From positions 1 through 18,023 of the forward strand of contig JAWKTT010000057.1 in the NCBI GenBank assembly GCA_041398965.1: DNA of 18,023 nucleotides, in the 5' to 3' direction. The DNA is from JAWKTT01 sp041398965 (GTDB lineage: Bacteria > Planctomycetota > Planctomycetia > Planctomycetales > Planctomycetaceae). Below are positions 1 to 7,522 of the stretch, in pieces; the stretch's first letter is position 1, and each line of letters begins with the position of its first letter. A program made the position numbers and the translations under genes. Below the pieces are notes generated by a model that saw only the letters and a program-made list of their open reading frames with translations, made no database searches and was not told the origin of the DNA.

Positions 1-1
1 A

Positions 2-2167
2 CCGCCAGGGTTGGCCAAAAAGATTTCTGCCCGCGAAATCTTTGACGACACTATGCTTCTTGAGATGGCTCAGTTCGCAGTCAATGTCGTCGACAGTCTG
101 GACCCTGATGATACGACAACAATCTTTGAATACGATCGTGACCTTGGCAATGGTTGGAACCTCGACGATGACCCATTAACTGACGACAACCCCTCGAACG
201 ACCAGCGTGACTTCGTCTATGGTGTCGAGACTCAGAAACTCACCCTGAGCGAGTCGCTTTTTGTTTATGTAAAAAAGACCAGTGGAAACGACAACCATGG
301 GGCCACCGAATTTGACGAATCTGACGACCGCAGCTTTGCCTATATTGAGTTGCAGAACATGTCTGATCAAACCATCAATTTCTCGAACAGGGTTTATCAA
401 ATTCAATTACAGGTTTATGAAAAGGATGCCTCAGGAGCGGAGACGGAGCGCTGGGTCCGTTACCTGACACCGATTACTGGAACAGTCGGGCCTGGTGAAA
501 GGTTTACTATTGGAACCGCTGGGGATGATCATAATCAGAATGCTGGGACGCCCCGCCCGAGCTACTTCCGGGTGGACCCTGCTTACGATCCCAACGCGAT
601 GCTACCGCCAAACTATCAGACGGTCATTCCAGCCGCTGGGAGCCTGAATCTGGACTTGATAACTGGTGGTGGATTCCAGCTGAATGACGCGAGTTGGGGA
701 AACGTGACCGCAACCTTAGGAGCGTTGTTTCCACCAGCGGAAGCAAAGAAGGTTGACGGTGACAAGAGTAAAGCGGCCGATGCCGGCAGGCGGTTTATCC
801 GCGTGAACCTGCGGCGTCGAATGGAAGCTGGTGTAGTCGGACCTGCCCCGGATGCTAACCATAATGTCACGGATAGCAATCATTGGATTACCATTGATAC
901 GATGGAAATCGACCCGGGATCGACCAATGGTGGATATGGACTCTTTGAGCTGGCAAATGATTCGGTCCCAGCAGCGACAGTCGTCACGAAACTCCAGCAA
1001 CTGTTGAGTGTGGAACGGGAGCAACCTTTAGATCGGAGTAATGAAGGCCCCTTCAGCCCCGCAGCGATTGTGTCAAACTCTTTGGGGAGTGGGAATTCGA
1101 ATACACCAGGGACTGGTTTTCAACTTTACCAGCCATTATTTAACCGCGACTTCCTGTCTGTTGTCGAACTCCTTTCGGTCCCTTTGTATGGGCCTCATGA
1201 AACCACCTCGAAATTGGCGACGGGGTCTCAAGGAAAGTTAGTTGGAGACAACACGGCTGCGGCAAAGTTTCTGCTGCCTCAGCATCCGAGCAACCGGAAC
1301 ACGTTTGCTCCGCCCGACGGGATTTCATCGGGCGGCACCATTGAGCCCAAGTTGGATAATCGCTGGTTCCGACTGTTGGAGCTTGTGACGGTCGATCATG
1401 GACTGGATGCGTTGTACCGCGATTCGTTGCTGTATCGGCGGCGGATTTGGGGCGGACTGTGTTTGAATACGATCGATGACGAATCGGCGTTGGCCGGGCT
1501 GATCGAGGATGACATGGTGCAAGGCTTCCGAGACTTGTCGAATCCATTGGCGAATCGCTTTTCCCAGACGACTCGGAATTGGTATCGCCAGTTTTTAGTG
1601 GCTCGCGATGGGGAAGATCCCCGTACAGCAGCAGCTGCGTTGGGGTTGCCGTTGCCAGGGTTGCCGGGGGTCGGTCGACCGTTCGTCCCATTCAGCCAGA
1701 TTCATGCGGCAGGGGCTGATCCGAATGTGGTCAACCAATCGATCGATCAGACGTTACTGCGTTCGCACCGGGCTCCAGAGTCGACCGAGGCCGATTTTTC
1801 GCCGGTTGGTTCGGCCCACTTTGGTCTGTTCGAGGCTCGGGATTCGACCGACTACGATGCGACTGGGGACACAGCCAACCAGAATTTGGTTGACTATCAT
1901 ACTCGGCAGCGAATTCTGGCGAAGATTGCGAACAACACGACGACGCGGAACAATCTGTTTGTCGTGTGGATTCGGTTTGACTTCTTCGAGGCCCATACGG
2001 CAAATGATGGCGGGACCCCCGTCGTGCAGATTGGCTCGAAGATTGACGATGTCCACGGGGCGACTGAGTTTCTGGTGGTCGACCGGACCCGATTGGAAGA
2101 AGGGTTGGATGCCAATGGGAAGCTGAACTTCGCTCCGTTCATCATCTACCGTCAGCGAGTTCAGTAG
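2..2167 (+). CDS. C-terminal part of large planctomycete protein (unknown function), 5' partial
   Basis: The reading frame is open from the left edge to the TAG at 2165-2167, about 721 codons. The first possible start inside the window is a TTG at position 11. It has no ribosome binding site and the frame stays open upstream, so the gene almost certainly begins outside the window. The visible protein is soluble-looking and acidic, with no membrane segment. It has motifs such as MAQFAVNVVDSLDPDD near its start, followed by FEYDRDLGNGWNLDDDP and VYGVE. From memory these resemble the C-terminal halves of very large planctomycete proteins encoded near pilin-like genes; I could not check this. The mid-part contains beta-rich stretches with NMSDQTINFSNRVY and RVNLRRRME, and the C-terminus ends FAPFIIYRQRVQ. 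The next gene downstream is a prepilin-like DUF1559 protein, so a surface or secretion-related role is an inference only. No enzyme motif was recognised. Confidence 0.8.
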   Translation, partial: PPGLAKKISAREIFDDTMLLEMAQFAVNVVDSLDPDDTTTIFEYDRDLGNGWNLDDDPLTDDNPSNDQRDFVYGVETQKLTLSESLFVYVKKTSGNDNHGATEFDESDDRSFAYIELQNMSDQTINFSNRVYQIQLQVYEKDASGAETERWVRYLTPITGTVGPGERFTIGTAGDDHNQNAGTPRPSYFRVDPAYDPNAMLPPNYQTVIPAAGSLNLDLITGGGFQLNDASWGNVTATLGALFPPAEAKKVDGDKSKAADAGRRFIRVNLRRRMEAGVVGPAPDANHNVTDSNHWITIDTMEIDPGSTNGGYGLFELANDSVPAATVVTKLQQLLSVEREQPLDRSNEGPFSPAAIVSNSLGSGNSNTPGTGFQLYQPLFNRDFLSVVELLSVPLYGPHETTSKLATGSQGKLVGDNTAAAKFLLPQHPSNRNTFAPPDGISSGGTIEPKLDNRWFRLLELVTVDHGLDALYRDSLLYRRRIWGGLCLNTIDDESALAGLIEDDMVQGFRDLSNPLANRFSQTTRNWYRQFLVARDGEDPRTAAAALGLPLPGLPGVGRPFVPFSQIHAAGADPNVVNQSIDQTLLRSHRAPESTEADFSPVGSAHFGLFEARDSTDYDATGDTANQNLVDYHTRQRILAKIANNTTTRNNLFVVWIRFDFFEAHTANDGGTPVVQIGSKIDDVHGATEFLVVDRTRLEEGLDANGKLNFAPFIIYRQRVQ

Positions 2168-2601
2168 TCTAGAGGTTCTGAGCCGGTGCGACGGGGTTGG
2201 GAGTTGGAATTCCGGATTCAATGTCGCGCCCCGGCGGACATTTGGCACGGAGAATGCAACGTCTCTAGAAGAGTACCGATTCAAGAGGTGTTTTCCGCAG
2301 AAAAGTAGGCTGAATGGCCCCAAGAGCTTTGCGAAACAGGCGATTCACGTCATAATCGATTCAGAACGAACCACCTTGACATGCAGCGAATTGAATCACC
2401 CCGTTCGTCGGACGCAGCATGAGGAGAGATCAGGACTTGTGGTGATTGGATTCGAAAAAAGTTAGAAATCTCCGTTGATCAATTCTGGCGAATCACGTTT
2501 ATCAACTCACACGACTCGATCTCATCTCGACACAACTTCACATTGTTACGCATACCATCCCGTCTCAACAGACTACAACCACACTCTACAGGGAGTCTCT
2601 C
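2168..2601. other. Intergenic region upstream of the DUF1559 gene
   Basis: I see no gene in these 434 bases. TCTAGAG at 2168-2174 and CTCTAGA at 2264-2270 are an inverted pair about 90 bases apart, but without a U-tract this is not a convincing terminator. TTGACA occurs near 2377, but no matching -10 box lies 16-18 bases downstream, so I do not call a promoter. The 14-base string GTTAGAAATCTCCG at 2461-2474 recurs at 9012-9025, upstream of the HEAT/TPR gene. Confidence 0.5.
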
Positions 2602-3696
2602 ATGAAAACGTATCGCCGTGACCCACGTCGTAAGTCGCCTCGGGGCGGCTTCACCCTGATCGAACTTCTGGTGGTGATTGCGATCATCGCCACGTTGGCT
2701 GCGATGATCCTTCCCGGTGTCGCCGCGAGCCGCGAGGCGGCCCGCCGGACCGAGTGCATCAACAACCAAGGAAACTTGGGGAAGGCGGTCCTGAACTACG
2801 CAAGCAACAACAAGGACAAGATTCCTTTGCTTCGCGACCGGGTGAATACCATTACCATTAACACAACTCCAACGGTTCGCTTCCGTTCATGGGCAATTAC
2901 CCTACTTCCATACATGGACCAACAAGCTCTTTATGACGCGTTAATCCAGGATAATGGATCGAACTTCGCTGCGGGACAGCAGCTTTCGAGTAAGATTATT
3001 GGGGGCTACACTTGCCCAGACGATCCTGCCGACAAGTCGGGTGGAGCGTTGAGCTATGTGGGCAATGCCGGGTATGTGAATCAGACAAACTGGGCTGCCG
3101 CGTCGACGAGCGATTCCTCGGGAAACACGAGTGAACTTGATTTCAACGACACTGTCGCCGTCGGGTCCGAGAACCACTTGCAGGTTTATCAGGCATCGGC
3201 CGTGTTTGTTGATTTCGGCACAACATCGGGCATTTCTCGCCGTCAAAGTTTGGGCAACATGTACGATGGCGTTGGTTCGACGTTTCTGTTTGCAGAAAAC
3301 ATTCAGGCCGGACAGTGGCATCATCAGAGCCTAGGTTCGACCGGATTTGCAGTTGGATTCGCCACGTCATCCGGCGCTCCGACAAATCTTGGAGATTCCT
3401 CGGAGACAGATCCGACAACTGCAACTCGAATTGCTTTGAAAATTCAGGACCCGACCGTTTTGTCGGACATTCCAGCCGCTCCGACTGGCTCGGAACGGAT
3501 CAATGCAAACCTTGCTTCGCCAGAATCCGGGGCTCCTCGCCCCAGCTCGTTGCATCCCGGCGGGGTTGTGGTTTCGTTCTGCGACGGTCGTGCTCAGTTC
3601 CTGAGCGATACGATTGACACTCTGCTTTATGTCGACTCGCTGACACCGAGCGGTTCACGATATGGTCAGAATGTCCACACCAACGGGGACTTCTAA
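2602..3696 (+). CDS. DUF1559 (SBP_bac_10) prepilin-type protein with H-X9-DG motif
   Basis: This is a type II/IV pseudopilin-like exported protein of 364 residues. A 16-residue basic leader ends in Gly16, followed by the prepilin signature FTLIELLVVIAIIATLAAM. Phe17 and Glu21 sit at the +1 and +5 positions expected for prepilin peptidase processing. The hydrophobic N-terminal helix continues into SREAARRTECINNQGNLGKA, typical of DUF1559. Near the C-terminus HPGGVVVSFCDG (His at about residue 318) is the H-X9-DG motif used to define the family. The start at 2602 is supported by GGGAG at 2591-2595, six bases upstream. Planctomycete genomes carry many paralogues of this family and their exact function is unknown; they are assumed to be membrane-anchored pseudopilins. 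A terminator follows directly, so the gene is probably the last of its transcript. Confidence 0.95.
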   Translation: MKTYRRDPRRKSPRGGFTLIELLVVIAIIATLAAMILPGVAASREAARRTECINNQGNLGKAVLNYASNNKDKIPLLRDRVNTITINTTPTVRFRSWAITLLPYMDQQALYDALIQDNGSNFAAGQQLSSKIIGGYTCPDDPADKSGGALSYVGNAGYVNQTNWAAASTSDSSGNTSELDFNDTVAVGSENHLQVYQASAVFVDFGTTSGISRRQSLGNMYDGVGSTFLFAENIQAGQWHHQSLGSTGFAVGFATSSGAPTNLGDSSETDPTTATRIALKIQDPTVLSDIPAAPTGSERINANLASPESGAPRPSSLHPGGVVVSFCDGRAQFLSDTIDTLLYVDSLTPSGSRYGQNVHTNGDF

Positions 3697-3730
3697 GCCT
3701 GACGTTGAGTTGTTAATCTGTTGAGACGAG

Positions 3731-3764
3731 CCGCGTCCTTCACTTGGTGGGGGCGCGGTTTTTT
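3731..3764 (+). terminator. Rho-independent terminator after the DUF1559 gene
   Basis: CCGCGTCC at 3731-3738 pairs with GGGCGCGG at 3751-3758 (8 bp including one G-T), with a 12-base loop. It is followed directly by six T at 3759-3764. It lies 35 bases after the stop codon of the DUF1559 gene. Confidence 0.85.
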
Positions 3765-3917
3765 CGTTGACAGTGTTGGGGGTGGGAAGAATTCGGGAGC
3801 GTCTCCGTTGAGAGGAATCGCCGAATGAGAGCGGACTGTTCGTCCCCTCGTTTCGACCTTCCCCCAGTACCGTTCGACACAATTCGTCCGTGAGAGTTCA
3901 AGAGCAATTCTCCCACT

Positions 3918-4295
3918 TCCCCACTGTTGATGTCCCTATCTTGAAGGGTTTTCCAGTGGGGATAAGAGATCACAATGTGGGGACTTCACCCTCTTCCCTG
4001 GCGAGTGACGGACCGCAAGTCCGTTCGACTTTGATTGTGCGAGGGGGGCGCAGCGAAAAACCTCCGCGAGTGCCGGTTCGAGCGTGGTTTGTGCAGACCC
4101 GCAGTACTCAGGTGGGAGGCGTGGATTCGGGTCGTGGGAGCCGACAGAACTCGAAGAGTTCAGCGGATATACACTCAGCCGAATAGGCTCACGGCTCCCT
4201 GCGGGTTGCTTGTAGGGTCCACAAAACGAAGCCCGGTGTCGTACACCGCAGAGGTTCATCGCCTGCGTCAAGCAAGCTGAGGAATCCTACCCCGC
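3918..4295. other. Helix-rich region: possible structured RNA or degenerate palindrome island
   Basis: This non-coding stretch holds an unusual density of perfect inverted repeats. TCCCCACTG 3918-3926 pairs with CAGTGGGGA 3954-3962, enclosing CCCT/AGGG. ACGGAC 4008-4013 pairs with GTCCGT 4019-4024 across a CGCAA loop. GACCCG 4096-4101 pairs with CGGGTC 4128-4133. GGGAGCCG 4136-4143 pairs with CGGCTCCC 4192-4199 and encloses two hairpins: GAACTC/GAGTTC with a GAA loop at 4147-4161, and AGCC/GGCT at 4177-4189. GCGGG 4201-4205 pairs with CCCGC 4291-4295, and TTGCTTG 4206-4212 with CAAGCAA 4269-4275, enclosing CGGTGT/ACACCG at 4234-4248. I compared by eye with tmRNA, RNase P RNA, 6S, SRP RNA and common riboswitches and found no match. 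The strand is undetermined. It may instead be decayed intergenic palindromes. Confidence 0.35.
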
Positions 4296-4889
4296 GAATC
4301 GACGAATGGCAAGCAGTGGTTGTGGCGATTTCGCGTGAAATGTCAGGAGAAACCGTGCTCTTTCGGCATCAACTTCGATTCGTGCCAGGTGGAGAGGATG
4401 GTCCGCGATTGTCGTTCCTGTTGATCGTCTTCCGCTGGACCTGACACGGCCTGCCTGCCCGGCAGAAGCGGTGTCCATGTCGACGTGGTGTCCACGTGGC
4501 ACGGGCCGAGGTGTTGCACCGATGAAACCGGCGGTCCGCCATTCGGGCGGGCGAGATGCGGACCGAGTATCGCGTGGCCGTTTTGGGAATTTGGGGGGAG
4601 ATTGCAGGGTGTAACGGTTCTCGGGAAAGAATCGATCGTAGTGCTTCGTGTGGGTGTTAAGGCTTTACTAATCGGAACGATCGCAACCTACACACATTAC
4701 CGAATAACTCTTGGGAGGTTCTGACACAACCGTTCCCATCGGTTTCGCCGATACGACTGTTGAACACGGAGTTGCGAGGGGGACTGAAACACCTTGTAAC
4801 GTCGGCCGGTTCGAGTCGACGGGCGAAGAGGCCCGATCGATCCCTCCATCTGCTCTACCCCGGTTCTAATGAGTTCTCCGAGGCGATTC
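4296..4889. other. Intergenic region upstream of the thioredoxin-like gene
   Basis: No open frame here looks like a real gene. Small inverted repeats occur around 4470-4500 (CCATGT/ACGTGG and CCACGTGG), but no U-tract or recognisable promoter follows. GTCGGCCGGTTCGAGTCGAC at about 4801-4820 looks superficially like a tRNA T-arm, but no acceptor, D or anticodon arm can be built around it. Confidence 0.4.
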
Positions 4890-5834
4890 ATGAGAAGACT
4901 TCGAATACTGCTTCCGCTCGTGCTCCTCCTCTCGACGATGATCACGGTTTCTGCCCGGGGTGAGGGTGATGGATGGATGACCAACTTTGAACAGGCCAAA
5001 GATCGAGCACAAGCGGAAGGGAAGCCGCTCGTGATTCACTTTATGGCTGACTGGTGCCCTCCTTGCCGCAAGATGGAGGCGTCGGTGCTGCATACGCCAG
5101 AAGTGCTGGCGGCCATCAAGGATGGGGTGGTTGCGGTTCAGGTGAACTGCGGAGATCGCGAAGACTTGCCACGTCGGTTTGGCGTCGAGAGCTTGCCGAC
5201 GGATGTGATTCTGGAACCGTCCGGTGCCCGGATGATCGAGTCGTCGGGATATCGTGGAGTGTCGGAATATGTCGGGACGGTGCAGCGTGCTAAGGATCGC
5301 TATGCCGAGTTGGCAAAGGCTCGGACACCGAAGTCGAACCCGATCGCAAAGACCGAGACTCCTGCACCGCCGAGCGTGACGACCCAGCCTGCGACCCCTT
5401 CAACAACCGTTCCGGTCATTACGGACTCGGGCACGGCAGAGACGCAACTCGCATCGTCACAAACTGTAAAGCCGCTGCTCGATGGATATTGCCCGGTCAC
5501 CTTGTGGAAGAGTCGTCGTTGGGTGAAGGGGATTTCGGAGTTCACTGCTGACCATAAGGGGCAGATGTACCACTTCGCATCAGCTGAAGCATTGAAGTCG
5601 TTCCAGGAGTCGCCCGATCGATACACACCGCGATTCTTAGGGTGCGATCCGGTGGAAGTTTGGGAGAAAGACCGAGCGATTCGTGGAGAGACTCGCTACG
5701 GGGCTTTCTACGACGATGAACTGTACCTGTTCGCAAACTCGTCGAACCGAACTCGGTTCAAGCAAGACCCCGACCGATTCGTCCGGACCCGCGTGGTGCT
5801 GCGACCAGATCAGATCGAGTCTGTCATTCGTTGA
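4890..5834 (+). CDS. Exported thioredoxin-like protein with two C-terminal YHS-like repeats
   Basis: The start at 4890 is preferred because GAGG at 4880-4883 lies six bases upstream and gives a compact signal peptide, MRRLRILLPLVLLLSTMITV, then a small-residue cleavage region. An in-frame ATG at 4869 would add seven residues. The thioredoxin fold follows, with an active site W55-C-P-P-C59 after VIHFMADWCPPCRKME and the expected Pro loop in ESLPTDVIL. The CPPC dithiol suggests a periplasmic disulfide or thiol redox role. A Pro/Thr-rich linker at about residues 145-190 leads to two repeats of about 53 residues: GYCPVTLW...YHFAS...PDRYTPRF and GCDPVEVW...YLFAN...PDRFVRTRV. These resemble YHS-type domains (possible metal or heme-linked modules), each with one Cys before Pro-Val. 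The gene stands alone between long gaps and ends at a strong terminator. The fold call is solid; the substrate is unknown. Confidence 0.88.
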   Translation: MRRLRILLPLVLLLSTMITVSARGEGDGWMTNFEQAKDRAQAEGKPLVIHFMADWCPPCRKMEASVLHTPEVLAAIKDGVVAVQVNCGDREDLPRRFGVESLPTDVILEPSGARMIESSGYRGVSEYVGTVQRAKDRYAELAKARTPKSNPIAKTETPAPPSVTTQPATPSTTVPVITDSGTAETQLASSQTVKPLLDGYCPVTLWKSRRWVKGISEFTADHKGQMYHFASAEALKSFQESPDRYTPRFLGCDPVEVWEKDRAIRGETRYGAFYDDELYLFANSSNRTRFKQDPDRFVRTRVVLRPDQIESVIR

Positions 5835-5909
5835 GGTCTCGATTGACCTGCGAATCATCAATCAACCTGCAAGGTCTGCTTTTCTCCTGACGAGCCGACC
5901 AATAAGACC

Positions 5910-5954
5910 ACAAAGCCCCTGGCCGCCCAACGCGACCAGGGGCTTTGTTTCTTG
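5910..5954 (+). terminator. Strong rho-independent terminator after the thioredoxin-like gene
   Basis: ACAAAGCCCCTGG at 5910-5922 pairs perfectly over 13 bp with CCAGGGGCTTTGT at 5936-5948, with a 13-base loop and a T-rich tail (TTCTTGTT). It starts 75 bases after the stop codon. The A-rich left flank means it could also work, more weakly, on the other strand. Confidence 0.9.
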
Positions 5955-6138
5955 TTGTGGCGTCGGGATGGAGAGGATATTTGCGTCCCCAAGGTTTGAC
6001 TTCAGAACGAGGCGACAAGTTATTAACCCTGACTCGTGACAGACGTCGCGCCGTCTGCCTTTGAAGAGTCGGTCACAAAGCAGTTGCGGTGCAGTCGCTG
6101 TTTGGGGGTGGTTCATTTGTGCAGTCAGGGTCACGGTC

Positions 6139-6338
6139 GGGCCAACGGCCCAGCAGGTTGTCTAGCCTAGGCCATCGGCCTAGGACTGAAGGGATGAGTT
6201 CACGCGAGAGGGCTGAAGGCCCGGCCAGTTGCCCCAGAATCTTGCCAACGGGCCGGGCCTTCAGCCCTCGACAGACAATCTTGGGCCGATCCCCCAGTCC
6301 GCTGGACTGGGCTAGACAATGTTCCGGGGCGTTGCCCC
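6139..6338. repeat. Cluster of five GC-rich palindromes, mostly with 3-base loops
   Basis: Five perfect palindromes occur in 200 bases of non-coding DNA. GGGCC-AAC-GGCCC is at 6139-6151. CCTAGGCC-ATC-GGCCTAGG is at 6166-6184. A 19-bp pair runs from 6208-6226 (GAGGGCTGAAGGCCCGGCC) to 6251-6269, with a 24-base loop. CCCAGTCC-GCT-GGACTGGG is at 6293-6311 and GGGGC-GTT-GCCCC at 6326-6338. TTGTCTAGCC at 6158-6167 is matched by its reverse complement at 6310-6319, which makes an outer pair around most of the cluster. The even spacing and constant 3-base loops suggest a mobile or amplified intergenic element of the REP/BIME kind. The rest of 5955-6500 holds nothing else I recognise. Confidence 0.8.
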
Positions 6339-6506
6339 TGCTGTTTTGCCAACATCGCCACGTCACCTGCCAAACTTGTTCGCAGTGAACAGATGAGCAA
6401 CCCTCAATTGGCGACTGCACCCAAGCATCTGCGGGATTTGGGTTCCCACTTGCGTTTTTGAGGTGAGCGAGGGGATAATCCGCTTTTCAAGAACTTTACT
6501 TTGAGT

Positions 6507-6785
6507 ATGGTCATGTCTTCGTTGATGCCAAAGGAAATCCGTGTTCAGAAGCAGGAGGGGGTTGTGGATGTCGTTTGGCTCGATGAGTCGAGCGACTCGC
6601 TGCCGATGTTCTTTCTGCGTTGTCAGTGCCCGTGTGCCGCTTGTGTCAACGAATTCACCGGGGAGCGTATCCTGGACCCGGCCACCGTTTCTCAGAGTGT
6701 CGCCATCGATGCTGCCGGGTTTTCGGGAAACTATGGGCTGAAAGTCGGTTGGACTGATGGGCATCACAGCGGCATCTACACTTAG
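6507..6785 (+). CDS. DUF971 (GBBH-like N-terminal domain) protein, truncated by in-frame TAG
   Basis: The 92-residue product matches the DUF971 pattern: PKEIRVQKQEGVVDVVW, then LRCQCPCAACVNEFTG with the Cys cluster (CPCAxC), then YGLKVGWTDGHHSGIYT. In other proteins this domain is the N-terminal zinc-binding region of gamma-butyrobetaine hydroxylase; stand-alone bacterial versions occur near iron-sulfur assembly genes. The frame ends at TAG 6783-6785, directly after GIYT. The same frame then continues for 19 sense codons (6786-6842, ERLKALGDQLRQERQSSQT) to a second TAG at 6843-6845. Family members usually have an aromatic residue after GIY-x and then a short Leu-containing helix, so the first TAG looks like a premature stop in a gene that ended at 6845. 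The start is uncertain: ATG 6507, 6513 and 6525 are all possible, and none has a good ribosome binding site. Confidence 0.8.
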   Translation: MVMSSLMPKEIRVQKQEGVVDVVWLDESSDSLPMFFLRCQCPCAACVNEFTGERILDPATVSQSVAIDAAGFSGNYGLKVGWTDGHHSGIYT

Positions 6786-6961
6786 GAACGACTGAAAGCA
6801 CTGGGCGATCAACTTCGCCAGGAGAGACAGAGTTCGCAAACATAGGGGAATCGTTCGACAGACATTTTTGTCTTCCTGTTGTTCGAGAGGCTTCGACGGA
6901 CACCGATGTCTGTCGTCCATCGGGTGTTTCGGTTCGAATTGGGGTATAGGGCAGTTCAAGC

Positions 6962-7522
6962 ATGGCAGACTACGAAGTCGAGATGAAGTTCCCCCTTCCG
7001 AGCACGGGGGGCGTACTCGCAAAACTGGAGGGACTCGGGGCCTTGCCGATTGGGAGTGTGGCCCAGCGGGATCGTTACTTCGCCCATCCGACTCGCGACT
7101 TTGGCCGCACCGATGAAGCGTTTCGCATCCGAACTTCGGGGGAGAAGAATTGCGTCACCTACAAGGGGCCCCTACTGGATCGAACGACCAAGACCCGTCA
7201 AGAGATCGAAATCAATTTTGAATCGGGTTCCGAATCGGCCCACCGCATGTGGGCGATGTTGCGAGCATTAGGATTTGAGGAGGTGCGGACGGTCGAGAAG
7301 TCTCGGCAACAGTACGAGTTAAAGTGGGGTGGTCGCGAGTTCACGTTGGCAATCGATACGGTCAAACACCTGGGGGATTACATCGAGATCGAAACAATGG
7401 CGCAATCAAACGACTGGGAGCAGGCTCGCGACACAACTCTCGCATTGGCGGAGTTACTGCAACTGGGGGCGACAGAGCGTCGCTCCTATCTTCAGATCCT
7501 TCTCGAGCAGGAGGCATCATGA
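6962..7522 (+). CDS. CYTH-domain protein, class IV (CyaB-like) adenylate cyclase family
   Basis: This 186-residue protein carries the CYTH signature ExExK at its N-terminus (YEVEMKF, residues 4-10). It then has the alternating charged strands that line the triphosphate tunnel: FRIRTSG, VTYKGP, RQEIEINF, KSRQQYEL and LAIDTVKHLGDYIEIET. The length fits CyaB-type or thiamine-triphosphatase-like members. These enzymes act on triphosphorylated substrates with divalent metal; whether this one makes cAMP or hydrolyses a triphosphate cannot be told from sequence. Its TGA at 7520-7522 overlaps the ATG of coaD at 7519-7521, so the two are translationally coupled. The start at 6962 gives the domain its natural N-terminus, although only a weak GGGCAG lies upstream. 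Confidence 0.9.
   Translation: MADYEVEMKFPLPSTGGVLAKLEGLGALPIGSVAQRDRYFAHPTRDFGRTDEAFRIRTSGEKNCVTYKGPLLDRTTKTRQEIEINFESGSESAHRMWAMLRALGFEEVRTVEKSRQQYELKWGGREFTLAIDTVKHLGDYIEIETMAQSNDWEQARDTTLALAELLQLGATERRSYLQILLEQEAS

Noticed and set aside
1754..2323. 189-codon minus-strand frame reaching into the gap after the first gene
   Set aside because: Most of it is antisense to the conserved-looking C-terminus of the first protein, and the protein has no coherent motif.
2376..2400. TTGACA as a possible -35 box
   Set aside because: No acceptable -10 hexamer lies 16-18 bases downstream.
3960..4010. Cobalamin-riboswitch-like text on the minus strand (AGGGAAGAGGGTGAAGTCC)
   Set aside because: Only a partial likeness to the GGGAA...GGTGAAA box; the B12 box and the conserved core are missing, and no coenzyme B12 gene lies nearby.
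4287..4502. 71-codon minus-strand frame in the long gap
   Set aside because: It has no family-like motif, no ribosome binding site, and starts in a region of small inverted repeats.
4801..4820. tRNA-like T-arm (GGTTCGAGTC)
   Set aside because: The stem partners fit only a 5-bp hairpin with a loop that is too long, and no acceptor, D or anticodon arm can be found around it.
7324..7518. In-frame N-terminal extension of coaD
   Set aside because: It overlaps the CYTH gene completely. The ribosome binding site and the normal CoaD N-terminus place the start at 7519.
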